The notes below the pieces were generated by a model. The model did not search any database and was not told where the DNA came from. It saw nothing but the letters and a program-made list of their open reading frames with translations. Both the position numbers and the translations under genes were made by a program. From contig NZ_LZJN01000172.1 of the NCBI RefSeq assembly GCF_001667735.1, forward strand, positions 1-42,442: DNA of 42,442 nucleotides, written 5' to 3'. This DNA is from Mycobacterium sp. E183 (GTDB lineage Bacteria > Actinomycetota > Actinomycetes > Mycobacteriales > Mycobacteriaceae). This document shows, in pieces, positions 31,877 through 39,483 of this stretch; position 1 is the first letter of the stretch, and each line of letters opens with the position of its first letter.

Positions 31877-32371
31877 TCAGGCGCGGCTGGGGATCGTCAG
31901 CTTGCAGGCTTGGCCGATGTCGAGGGTCCGCAGGACGCGACCCATGCCGACCCACAGGGCGCACGAGAGCGCGAGATCGGCCAGCAATTCGTCGGAGAAG
32001 TGCTCGGAGCAACGGCTCCAGAAGTCCTCGTCGTCGCGCAGACCCGTGTGATCGCTGGCGAAGCGGTCCGCGAATTCGGCCGCCAGCCGTTCCTGCTCGC
32101 TATAGCCGGGCCAGGTGCGCCACTCCTGTGCGTGGTCGTACAGCTCCTCGTCGACGCCGGCGGCGGGCCCGTCCTCGTCGCGGGTGTTGACGCACACGAC
32201 GCACTCGTTACGGTGCGCGATCACGGCGCGCGCCAATTCGCGGGTGCGCAGCGGCAACCGGTTCTTGGTGTAGACCGCGTTGCTGAAGCCGCCGAGGGCA
32301 CCGCCGATGTCGGGGGACTTCACGAACCAGCCGGCCAGGTCGTCGTCAGCAAATGTTCCGATTCGGCTCAT
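31877..32371 (-). CDS. Carboxymuconolactone decarboxylase/AhpD-like protein
   Basis: A 164-aa all-helical CMD-family protein with the redox motif ECVVCVNTR (Cys57, Cys60) after LRTRELARAVIAHRN. The AhpD-type catalytic triad (Glu, CxxC, His) lacks the canonical His four residues after the second Cys; Arg64 is there instead, so peroxidase activity is doubtful. It lies 29 bases downstream of the DHA2 exporter and is likely cotranscribed. Possible roles are a thiol-disulphide reductase or a decarboxylase. Confidence 0.8.
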   Translation of the reverse strand: MSRIGTFADDDLAGWFVKSPDIGGALGGFSNAVYTKNRLPLRTRELARAVIAHRNECVVCVNTRDEDGPAAGVDEELYDHAQEWRTWPGYSEQERLAAEFADRFASDHTGLRDDEDFWSRCSEHFSDELLADLALSCALWVGMGRVLRTLDIGQACKLTIPSRA

Positions 32372-32400
32372 GGCGTGATGGTACGCCCGCACCGCCCGTT

Positions 32401-34473
32401 TCAGGGTGTGGTCGCCGGGATCTTCGTGGTGGGACGGTCGTCGCTCCAGTCCCGTTGCGCGAGAACGCGGCCCGCGACCCGGTTCAGCGCCGCCTCGACC
32501 ACGCGACGATCCGGTCGCCCGTCGAATCCGGGTGACCGGGCGAGCTTGTCGACCAGCCAGGCCACGAGCAGGGAGTGCACGTAGTCCACCTGCTGGGCGC
32601 CCGCGGGTGTCAGCCACATCTGGTCGCCGTCGCCGCGGGCGTACCCCGTGGCGATCAGCCGCGAGAAGGTGGGCTCCAGAACCTCGAACGGTATCCGCAG
32701 GTAGTCGGCGATGTCGGTGAGCCGGGCCGTGCCATACATCTGTCCGTAGCGGTTGATGCGCAGGACGCCCCACAGCCCGGCCACGTCGAGCCGGCAGTCG
32801 GGTCGCATGGCGATGCTGCGCAATCGCATGCCGGGCACGCCGCGCAGCATGCGCTCGACCGCGCCCTCCAGCATCTGATCCGGGGTCTCGGTGCTGGGCA
32901 TGCCGAACGCGTCGCCGAGATCGATTGTGCTGTCGTGCATTTCCCGCAGAGGCACCTGGCGCAGGAATAACGCCAGGACGAACCCCACCAGTGCGACCGG
33001 AACCGCCCATCCGAACACGTGGGTGAGCGACTCGGAGTAGGCGGCGACGATTGGAGCGGCCTCCTCTCGGGGCAGCCGGTGCAGCGCCTCCGGAGACGCG
33101 GCGGCCGCCGCCGGCGCGTGGCCGGCCGCGATAGCCGGGCCGATCCGGCTGTGCAGAAAGTTCGTGAACAGCGAACCGAAGATGGCCGCACCGAACGAGC
33201 TGCCGATCGTGCGGAAGAAGGTGACGCCGGAGGTCGCGACGCCCAGGTCGTCGAAGCTCACGGTGTTCTGCACGATCAGGACCAGAGTCTGCATACACAT
33301 CCCGATCCCGGCGCCGAGGATGACGAGGAACAGCGATTGAACCAACACCGATGTCGACGGGTCCATCCGCGACATCAGGAAGAACGCCACCGCCATGACG
33401 GCGGTGCCGGCGACGGGAAAGACTTTGTACCGGCCCGTGCGGCCGACGATGACGCCACTGCCCATCGAGGTGGTCAGCATCCCGATCACCATCGGCAGCG
33501 TGCGCAGGCCCGACGTCGTGGCCGAGACGCCGTCGACGAACTGCATGTACGTCGGCAGGAACGTCAGGGCGCCCAGCATCGCGAAGCCGACCACGAAGGA
33601 CAGGACGCAGCACACCGTGAACACCGGGCTGCCGAACAACCGGGTCGGCAGGATCGGCGCGGCCGCGCGGCTTTCCACCCAGGCGAAGAGGCACAACGCG
33701 ACCACCGAGCCGGCGAACAGGCCGATGATCGTCGGCGATCCCCACGGGTACGTGGTCCCGCCCCAGCTGGTGGCCAGCGTCAGCCCGGCGGCGCCGAGCC
33801 CGACCAAGAGGATGCCGGTGTAGTCGATGACCGGTTTGGTGCGCTCGGACAGCGGCGGGATGGCGGCGGCCGCCACGAAGAAGACCACGACCGAGATCGG
33901 CACGTTGATCCAGAACGCCCAGCGCCAGGTGAAGTGGTCGGTGAAGTAGCCGCCGAGCAAGGGACCGATCACGGTGGTGACGCCGAACACGGCGCCCATC
34001 GCACCCTGGTAGCGGCCGCGGTCCCGCAGCGGGATCACCTCGCCGATCAGCGCCATGGCGGTCACCATCAGCCCTCCGCCGCCGATGCCCTGCAGCGCCC
34101 GCGACGCGACCAGCATGCCCATCGAGCTCGAGAGCCCACACAGCACCGACCCGGCGACGAAGAACACGACGGCCGCCTGGAACACCCGCTTGCGGCCGAA
34201 CAGGTCACCGAACTTGCCGACGAGGGCGGTGATGATGGTCGAGGCGAGCAGGTAGCTGGTGACAACCCACGATTGATGGCCTGCGCCACCAAGATTGGCG
34301 ACGATAGTGGGCAACGCGGTCGCCACGATCGTCTGGTCCAGCGCGGCCATCAGCATGCCGAGCAGGATCGCCACGAAGATGAAATTGCGCCGCTGCGGGT
34401 CGACCGCGACGTCCGCGGGGCCGGAGTCCGAAGCGCGGCCGGCCGGAGCCGCCGCTGGTGTCGCCCTCGTCAT
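32401..34473 (-). CDS. DHA2-family 14-helix drug/H+ antiporter with C-terminal winged-helix-like domain, Rv1877-like
   Basis: A 690-aa efflux transporter of the EmrB/QacA type. Motif D1 is LDQTIVATALPTI in helix 1; GKFGDLFGRKRVF is motif A; GGGGLMVTAMALIGEVIPLRDRG and GAVFGVTTVIGPLLGG (motif C) follow. After 14 helices (to about residue 515) comes a ~170-residue cytoplasmic tail. It includes TDIADYLRIPFEVLEPTFSR, then LIATGYARGDGDQMWLTPAG, which reads like a MarR-type winged helix with its wing. Length agrees with Rv1877. The substrate is unknown. Confidence 0.88.
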   Translation of the reverse strand: MTRATPAAAPAGRASDSGPADVAVDPQRRNFIFVAILLGMLMAALDQTIVATALPTIVANLGGAGHQSWVVTSYLLASTIITALVGKFGDLFGRKRVFQAAVVFFVAGSVLCGLSSSMGMLVASRALQGIGGGGLMVTAMALIGEVIPLRDRGRYQGAMGAVFGVTTVIGPLLGGYFTDHFTWRWAFWINVPISVVVFFVAAAAIPPLSERTKPVIDYTGILLVGLGAAGLTLATSWGGTTYPWGSPTIIGLFAGSVVALCLFAWVESRAAAPILPTRLFGSPVFTVCCVLSFVVGFAMLGALTFLPTYMQFVDGVSATTSGLRTLPMVIGMLTTSMGSGVIVGRTGRYKVFPVAGTAVMAVAFFLMSRMDPSTSVLVQSLFLVILGAGIGMCMQTLVLIVQNTVSFDDLGVATSGVTFFRTIGSSFGAAIFGSLFTNFLHSRIGPAIAAGHAPAAAAASPEALHRLPREEAAPIVAAYSESLTHVFGWAVPVALVGFVLALFLRQVPLREMHDSTIDLGDAFGMPSTETPDQMLEGAVERMLRGVPGMRLRSIAMRPDCRLDVAGLWGVLRINRYGQMYGTARLTDIADYLRIPFEVLEPTFSRLIATGYARGDGDQMWLTPAGAQQVDYVHSLLVAWLVDKLARSPGFDGRPDRRVVEAALNRVAGRVLAQRDWSDDRPTTKIPATTP

Positions 34474-34556
34474 GCCCGCCTTCCCACGGATTTCGATGGT
34501 AGTGAGTGCCCACGGTCAACCCGTGGCAACCAAAACCCGCGAAGGCGTGGGCTGTG

Positions 34557-35036
34557 CTAGCTCGGCGGCCGCGAAACGCACTGCGCGGAGTAGAGCTCCA
34601 CGCCGAGCTTGTCCATCAGCTCCAGCTGGGTTTCGAGGTAGTCGATGTGCTTTTCCTCGTCCGCGACGATCTCTTCCAGCAGGTTGGCGCTCGTGGTGTC
34701 CTGCTTCTCGCGGCACATGATGATGCCGGGCTTGAGCCGGTCCATCACCTCGTATTCGATGGCCAGGTCGGCCTCGAACTGCTCGCGCAGCGTCTGACCG
34801 ATGCGCAGCGAGAACAGCCGCTGGTAATTGGGCAACCCGTCGAGCAGCAGGATGCGGTCGGTGATCGCCTCGGCGTGCCGCATCTCGTCGAAGGACTCGG
34901 CCCGGGTGTGCTCGGCGAGCTCGGTGAAGCCCCAGTTGTCCTGCATCTTGGAGTGCAGGAAGTATTGGTTGATCGCGGTGAGCTCGCCGGTCAACTGCTC
35001 GTTGAGCAAGCGCAAAACATCCGGATCCCCTTGCAT
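34557..35036 (-). CDS. bfrA: Bacterioferritin BfrA
   Basis: A 159-aa heme-containing ferritin that forms a 24-subunit shell and stores iron after ferroxidation. All di-iron ligands are seen: Glu18, Glu51, His54, Glu94, Glu127, His130. Met52 is the heme ligand. The ATG at 35036 gives the canonical MQGDPDVLRLLNEQL start. Upstream, tandem IdeR-type iron boxes lie ~190-230 bases away, matching the known IdeR activation of M. tuberculosis bfrA, and bfd is divergent. Confidence 0.96.
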   Translation of the reverse strand: MQGDPDVLRLLNEQLTGELTAINQYFLHSKMQDNWGFTELAEHTRAESFDEMRHAEAITDRILLLDGLPNYQRLFSLRIGQTLREQFEADLAIEYEVMDRLKPGIIMCREKQDTTSANLLEEIVADEEKHIDYLETQLELMDKLGVELYSAQCVSRPPS

Positions 35037-35221
35037 GATCACTCCCCTACGGTGACGGTCGAAACGGTGGTCATTCCTGGCCTTGGCGGGGTGCGCTGGG
35101 CTGCGCGCACCATGCGGGGCCGTAGTCGCACTTTGCCATGCCGAAGTTCAATCTGCCAGCAAGGTATGGCTGTGCTCAGTGTGTGTCCTGCGCCGCCCCC
35201 GTGACCGACGTTGCTGGCGAC

Positions 35222-35240
35222 TAAGGTTAGACTGCGCTAA
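35222..35240. promoter_or_regulatory. Iron box 1 (IdeR-type, degenerate)
   Basis: TAAGGTTAGACTGCGCTAA resembles the IdeR consensus TTAGGTTAGSCTAACCTAA in its left half and at the last four bases, with about five differences. It is the first of two boxes spaced 24 bases apart in the bfrA/bfd intergenic region. Confidence 0.6.
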
Positions 35241-35245
35241 CGAAC

Positions 35246-35264
35246 TTAGGTTAGACTCAACTAA
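35246..35264. promoter_or_regulatory. Iron box 2 (IdeR-type)
   Basis: TTAGGTTAGACTCAACTAA differs from the IdeR consensus at three of 19 positions. It ends one base before the ATG (35266) of a 42-aa ORF that leads into bfd, so IdeR here would cover a leaderless or very short-leader start on the plus strand while lying upstream of bfrA on the minus strand. Confidence 0.75.
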
Positions 35265-35265
35265 T

Positions 35266-35394
35266 ATGGCTGTCGGTTCGGCATTTTCTTCGGGAATCCC
35301 GTTGACACGGGATGCCGAGAGGGAGGACGAATTGCGCACGCGTGGCCAGGCCGTCGGGCAAGAGAACGTCGCCCGCATGCAAGGGATGCGCTGA
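35266..35394 (+). CDS. 42-aa ORF translationally coupled to bfd
   Basis: ATG 35266 to TGA 35394 encodes a charged peptide (LTRDAEREDELRTRGQAVGQ in its middle) without signal or membrane segment. Its TGA overlaps the ATG of bfd (CTGATG), a classic coupling arrangement. No ribosome site precedes it; the iron box is immediately upstream, which would fit a leaderless message. I do not recognise a family, and it may be a leader peptide or a real small protein. Confidence 0.5.
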   Translation: MAVGSAFSSGIPLTRDAEREDELRTRGQAVGQENVARMQGMR

Positions 35395-35579
35395 TGTACG
35401 TATGCCTGTGTGTCGGCGTGACCAACCACACGGTGTCCGAGGTGGTCGCGCGCGGCGCCTCCACCTCGAAAGAGGTCATGGCCGCGTGCGGGGCCGGGGG
35501 CGACTGCGGCCGTTGCAGGCGAACGCTGCGGGCGATCATCGCCGCGTCGGCGAACCTCGAGGCCGCCCCGTCGCGTTAG
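35394..35579 (+). CDS. bfd: Bacterioferritin-associated ferredoxin Bfd
   Basis: A 61-aa [2Fe-2S] protein that delivers electrons to bacterioferritin so that stored ferric iron is released. The four ligands follow the Bfd pattern C-x-C (Cys4, Cys6) and C-x-x-C in GGDCGRC (about Cys38, Cys41). It is divergent from bfrA with the iron boxes between. The ATG at 35394 overlaps the stop of the 42-aa ORF. GAGAACGTC-type sequence upstream gives no strong ribosome site, so coupling probably drives translation. Confidence 0.88.
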   Translation: MYVCLCVGVTNHTVSEVVARGASTSKEVMAACGAGGDCGRCRRTLRAIIAASANLEAAPSR

Positions 35580-35585
35580 CCGGCG

Positions 35586-36335
35586 TCAGCGTTTGTTGAA
35601 GTCCGCCAGCGCCGCGGCGTTGGCCTGGGCACCCATCAGCTCGGCGAAGTGAGCGTTTTCCCGCGCAGTGGCCGCCGCGATCTCGGGCCGGACCGGCTCC
35701 ACGATCGTGTGCTTGACCGCCATCAGGCTCGAAATGGGGCGGCTGGCAAGGATTTCCGCGTGCCGACGGGCTTCGGGCAGCAGATCGTCGGGCTCGCAGA
35801 CCCGCCATACCAGACCCATCCGCAACGCCTCGTCGGCATCCACCCACTCCGAAGACATCAGCAGCCATGCGGCGTTCTGCCGGCCCACCAGTTGCGGCAG
35901 CAGGTATGACGACGCCGCCTCCGGCGCCACCCCCAGGCTGGTGAAGGGGCACTTCAGCCGGGCGGTCGATGACATGAATGCCAGGTCGGCGTAGCCGAGG
36001 ATGGTGGCGCCGATGCCCACCCCGACGCCGTTGACCGCGCAGATGAGCGGCTTGGGGAACGCACTGAGGGCATCGATCAGGCCGATGAAGCCGTGCTTGC
36101 CCGGCGTGAAGTCCGGATCGGTGATGCGGGCCTGCATCTCGGCGAGATCGGTTCCGGCGCTGAAGCCGCGGCCCGCGCCGGTCAACAGCACCACGGCGAC
36201 CTCGGGATCCTCGGCCGCGGCCAACAGCGCCTCCGCGGTGGCGTCGTACAGTGCCTCGTTGAACGCGTTCAGCGCCTCGGGCCGGTTCAGCGTGAGGGTG
36301 CGCACCCGCTTGTCGTCATCGATCTGCAGCGTCAC
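35586..36335 (-). CDS. Enoyl-CoA hydratase/isomerase family protein
   Basis: A 249-aa crotonase. Seen: LTLNRPEALNAFNEALYD, AGTDLAEM (oxyanion-hole loop), NGVGVGIGATILGYADLAF and CPFTSLGVAPEAASSYLLP. A Glu in PEAASS with an SS pair is typical of Delta3-Delta2-enoyl-CoA isomerase-like members, so isomerase activity is as likely as hydratase. The GTG at 36335 gives the standard start. It lies 18 bases downstream of the PPOX gene on the same strand. Confidence 0.85.
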   Translation of the reverse strand: MTLQIDDDKRVRTLTLNRPEALNAFNEALYDATAEALLAAAEDPEVAVVLLTGAGRGFSAGTDLAEMQARITDPDFTPGKHGFIGLIDALSAFPKPLICAVNGVGVGIGATILGYADLAFMSSTARLKCPFTSLGVAPEAASSYLLPQLVGRQNAAWLLMSSEWVDADEALRMGLVWRVCEPDDLLPEARRHAEILASRPISSLMAVKHTIVEPVRPEIAAATARENAHFAELMGAQANAAALADFNKR

Positions 36336-36353
36336 GGCTGCAGCCTAACCAGG

Positions 36354-36797
36354 TCAGCCGTTGCTGTAGACGCGGGTGGGCGCGATCAGCACAACCGCGC
36401 GCCGCTCCCGGGCCATGACGCGGTCGTACTCGTCCCAGTCGTCGTGCGTGCCGCCCGCGGCGGTGAAGACATCGCGGAGCAAGAGTCGCAGCTGGTCGTC
36501 CGTGGTCAGCCAGGGCTGGGCGTCCTCCGGGCCGGCCAGCTCCGCGCGGCCCTCGACGGTCGCCCATTGCCAGCCCTTGCGGAAGGTGACCGCCAGCTGG
36601 GGCCGCGCGCGCAGGTTGGCCAGCTTGATCTTGCCGTAGGTGGTGAAGCCCAACGCCTCCTGGCCGGTCGCGGGATGCGGCAACAGGCCGACGTTGACCA
36701 GCGACGCCTGCACCGTCGCGTCGGCGCGAACCGTGGAGACGACCGCCAGGCCACTTTCCGCCGCGGCCAGGGCCGTGGCGTCGCGCAGAGATGTCAT
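36354..36797 (-). CDS. PPOX-fold flavin/F420-dependent protein, Rv1875-like
   Basis: A 147-aa split-barrel protein of the pyridoxamine-phosphate-oxidase-like family. Seen: LAVVSTVRADATVQASLVNV, FTTYGKIKLANLRARPQLAV (FMN/F420 phosphate-binding region) and WQWATVEGRAEL. Mycobacterial members often use F420. Its ATG overlaps the stop of the upstream gene (ATGA at 36794-36797). Position and length match Rv1875. The substrate is unknown. Confidence 0.83.
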   Translation of the reverse strand: MTSLRDATALAAAESGLAVVSTVRADATVQASLVNVGLLPHPATGQEALGFTTYGKIKLANLRARPQLAVTFRKGWQWATVEGRAELAGPEDAQPWLTTDDQLRLLLRDVFTAAGGTHDDWDEYDRVMARERRAVVLIAPTRVYSNG

Positions 36798-37504
36798 GTG
36801 GGTTCCTCGATGAACGGTGTCTTGAAGACGTAGCGGCTGGTGGGGACGGTGTCGATGTTCTCGTTGGCGCCGAACGCCGTGGTGCTGGCGACCATTCGGC
36901 CCAAGCGGTCCTGCAGGTCCTTGTCGTCGGCGGCACCGAAGAACGCCTTGAGATCGGTGATCGCCTCCGCGGGGAACAACTCCTCCACGATGCCCGCGAT
37001 TCCCGGCGCGCCCGGGGTGAGGGCACGCACCACCCAGTTCTGGGTGTAGCCGAAGGTCGACTGCGTCTCGATGGCCACCGAGGTGTGGTCGCGCTGCCAC
37101 CGGTTCAGCCAGCTCACCTGGTCGAGGGCCTCGGGCCGGCGCAGCAACGCGATGTTGGCCAAACCCGTTGTGCGCGAACCCGGCTCGGTGCTGGGCCCTT
37201 TCAGCGGCACCGATTCGGTGACGAGGTACGCGGCGAGTTGGTCGCATTCGGCGGACAGCAGGTCGAGGGCCGCGGTCATCTGCTCGCCGTAGCACTGCTG
37301 CGTCCACATGCTCACCACCGCGCCGACGGGCGGGTCCAGCGTCGTCAGCGTCATCAGCGAATGGCGCACCGCGTCGTCGCGCACGTTGACCGACAGCCCG
37401 GGCAAACCCAGGTCCAATAGCGCGTCGGCGACCGGTCCCCGCTGGCGGGCACACCAATCGTCGCCGAAATCCGCCGTCCTGAGCACCGCGATCACCTTTT
37501 CCAT
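36794..37504 (-). CDS. Conserved hypothetical protein, Rv1874-like
   Basis: A 236-aa soluble protein matching Rv1874 by position. It starts MEKVIAVLRTADFGDDW and contains WLNRWQRDHTSVAIETQSTF, the look of a dimeric alpha/beta-barrel (EthD-like) domain, then YTQNWVVRAL. EthD-type proteins help degrade ethers or act as small cyclases or isomerases; that is suggestion only. It is coupled to the PPOX protein by a four-base overlap. Confidence 0.75.
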   Translation of the reverse strand: MEKVIAVLRTADFGDDWCARQRGPVADALLDLGLPGLSVNVRDDAVRHSLMTLTTLDPPVGAVVSMWTQQCYGEQMTAALDLLSAECDQLAAYLVTESVPLKGPSTEPGSRTTGLANIALLRRPEALDQVSWLNRWQRDHTSVAIETQSTFGYTQNWVVRALTPGAPGIAGIVEELFPAEAITDLKAFFGAADDKDLQDRLGRMVASTTAFGANENIDTVPTSRYVFKTPFIEEPT

Positions 37505-37651
37505 AGGCAGAACCTACAGCCGCGCTCTGGGCGCAATGCAGTAGTCGTTCCCTAGTCGGGACGAAAAGTGCAGTAGTGCGTCCCGGACCGTTTTTCGTCG
37601 TTTCGGTCGACGATGGTCGGCGACCGCGCCGGCCGACGAGAGCAAGGATTC

Positions 37652-37828
37652 ATGGACTTTTGGTCGTTGCCCCCGGAGGTCAACTCGGGGTTGATGTATG
37701 CGGGCCCGGGGTCGGGGCCGCTGTTGGCCGCGGCAACCGGCGCGCCGGGCCTCGCGGGAACCGCGGGCATCCAATCTCAGCTCAACGTCGACGCCCTGAT
37801 GGACGCGCTGGCCACCGCCGCCGAGTGA
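37652..37828 (+). pseudogene. Truncated PPE-family remnant
   Basis: A 58-aa ORF starting MDFWSLPPEVNSGLMYAGPG, the standard N-terminus of PPE proteins, which continues SGPLLAAA as usual for ~28 residues. Instead of the ~150-residue PPE helices it then jumps to a Gly/Ala-rich tail ending ALATAAE. This is best read as a PPE gene with a large in-frame internal deletion. Its 3' end overlaps the convergent oxyR by 52 bases. No PE partner is present. Confidence 0.6.
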
Positions 37829-38766
37829 CGCTCTTTGACCAACCGCACCCGCTGTTCGCCGCCGATCGACTCTCCGATGATGGCGGCCAGCCGCCGATAG
37901 GATTCGTCGCGGCCGCTCGACGACCGGAACACCAGCCCGATGCGCCGGCCCGGGCGTGGATTCGCAAACTGCGCCAGCCCGAGCCGGCTGCGTGCCGCCT
38001 CGACGGGCGCGGCGCTCTGCGGAATCAGCGTCACCCCCAGCCCGCCCGTCACGCACTGCACCGCGGTGGCCAGCGATGCTGCCCGGGTGTCCGCGAGTTC
38101 GGCTCGCACACCGGCCTTTTGGCAGACATCCAGGGCTTGATCGCGCAGGCAGTGGCCCTCGTCCAGCAGTAGCAACGGCAAATCCGCCAGCGCCGACGCC
38201 GGCACCCGGCGCTTGCCGGACAGCGGGTGCCCCGGCGGCACCGCGAGCAGAAAGTCCTCGTCGTAGATCGGGACCTCGGTGAGTCCGGTTGCGTCGGCGG
38301 GCAGCGCGATCAGGGCGGCGTCCAGGGACCCCCCGCGCAATGCGGTGAGCAGGCGTTCGGTCTGGTCCTCGATCACCCGCAGGGTCAGCGCGGTTAGGCG
38401 ATCGGCGACGCCGGCCAGCACGGTGGGCAGCACGTAGGGCGCTACCGTGGGGATCATGCCCAGCCGCAGGGTGCCCTGCAGTGGGTCCGACGTTCCCGTT
38501 GCGGCGGCCGCGAACGCCTCCGCCGCTTCGACCACGGCCTGGGCGCGCGGCAGCAGTTGCGTACCTTCGGGTGTCAACAGGACACGCCGCGTCGAGCGCT
38601 CGACGAGCTGGGTTCCCAGCCCGGTTTCCAGCGCCGCCAGCGCCTGTGACAGTGTGGACTGGCTGACGCCGAGAGATGTTGCGGCGCTGCTGAATTGGCG
38701 CCTTTCGGCGACCGCGACGAAGGCGCGCAGGCCGGCGATAGTCGGCTGATAACTCTTATCGGGCAT
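37777..38766 (-). CDS. oxyR: Peroxide-sensing LysR-type regulator OxyR
   Basis: A 329-aa LysR regulator. The winged helix-turn-helix spans about residues 8-66; the redox pair is Cys206 and Cys215 in GHCLRDQALDVC, matching the E. coli sensor loop. The frame is full length, unlike oxyR in the M. tuberculosis complex, which is broken. The ATG at 38766 is chosen since upstream codons fall in the operator. It is divergent from ahpC, with ~100 bases between, and probably autoregulates. Confidence 0.92.
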   Translation of the reverse strand: MPDKSYQPTIAGLRAFVAVAERRQFSSAATSLGVSQSTLSQALAALETGLGTQLVERSTRRVLLTPEGTQLLPRAQAVVEAAEAFAAAATGTSDPLQGTLRLGMIPTVAPYVLPTVLAGVADRLTALTLRVIEDQTERLLTALRGGSLDAALIALPADATGLTEVPIYDEDFLLAVPPGHPLSGKRRVPASALADLPLLLLDEGHCLRDQALDVCQKAGVRAELADTRAASLATAVQCVTGGLGVTLIPQSAAPVEAARSRLGLAQFANPRPGRRIGLVFRSSSGRDESYRRLAAIIGESIGGEQRVRLVKERHSAAVASASIRASTLS

Positions 38767-38775
38767 GCCTATAAG
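38755..38775. promoter_or_regulatory. OxyR-binding site overlapping the oxyR start
   Basis: CTTATCGGGCATGCCTATAAG is a dyad (CTTAT/ATAAG with GG/CC inside) of the LysR T-N11-A kind reported for mycobacterial oxyR-ahpC regions. It covers the oxyR start codon, fitting autorepression with activation of ahpC on the other side. Confidence 0.7.
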
Positions 38776-38867
38776 TGTAGTGGGAAATATCACCTTTACT
38801 TCAGACAGGGTATGCGGGCAACATGACAGGGAAAGCTAATCTTGAGTAAATCCAAATTAGGAGAGCC

Positions 38868-39455
38868 ATGCCTTTGCTGACCATCGGCGACCAATTCCCC
38901 GCCTACGAGCTCACCGCCCTGATCGCGGGCGATCTGTCCAAGGTCGACGCCAAGCAGCCCGAGGACTACTTCACCACCGTCACCAGCGAGGACCACGAAG
39001 GCAAGTGGCGCGTTGTGTTCTTCTGGCCCAAGGACTTCACCTTCGTGTGCCCGACCGAGATTGCCGCGTTCGGCAAGCTCAACGACGAGTTCGCCGACCG
39101 CGACGCGCAGGTGCTGGGCGTCTCGATCGACAGCGAGTTCGTGCACTTCAACTGGCGGGCCCAGCACGAGGACCTGAAGAAGCTGCCGTTCCCCATGCTG
39201 TCCGACATCAAGCGGGAGCTGAGCCTGGCCACCGGCGTTCTGAACGCCGATGGCGTCGCCGACCGGGCCACCTTCCTGGTGGACCCCAACAACGAGATCC
39301 AGTTCGTTTCGGTCACCGCCGGATCGGTGGGCCGCAACGTGGAGGAAGTGCTGCGGGTGCTCGACGCGCTGCAGTCCGACGAGCTGTGCGCCTGCAACTG
39401 GCGCAAGGGCGACCCGACGCTGAACGCCACCGAGCTGCTCAAGGCCTCGGCGTAA
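38868..39455 (+). CDS. ahpC: Alkyl hydroperoxide reductase AhpC (2-Cys peroxiredoxin)
   Basis: A 195-aa peroxiredoxin reducing hydrogen peroxide, organic peroxides and peroxynitrite. The peroxidatic Cys61 lies in FTFVCPTE; resolving cysteines lie in ELCACNWRKG (Cys174/176), the triple-Cys arrangement of mycobacterial AhpC. An AGGAG site precedes the ATG. It is cotranscribed with ahpD (28 bases later), which reduces it, and controlled by the divergent OxyR. Confidence 0.97.
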   Translation: MPLLTIGDQFPAYELTALIAGDLSKVDAKQPEDYFTTVTSEDHEGKWRVVFFWPKDFTFVCPTEIAAFGKLNDEFADRDAQVLGVSIDSEFVHFNWRAQHEDLKKLPFPMLSDIKRELSLATGVLNADGVADRATFLVDPNNEIQFVSVTAGSVGRNVEEVLRVLDALQSDELCACNWRKGDPTLNATELLKASA

Positions 39456-39483
39456 TCACCTAGGGTCTGATCAGGGAGGCGAG

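Noticed and set aside
33019..34560. 513-codon plus-strand frame opposite the DHA2 exporter
   Set aside because: Shadow of a well-supported transporter; the product is a low-complexity His/Arg/Asp/Gln-rich sequence.
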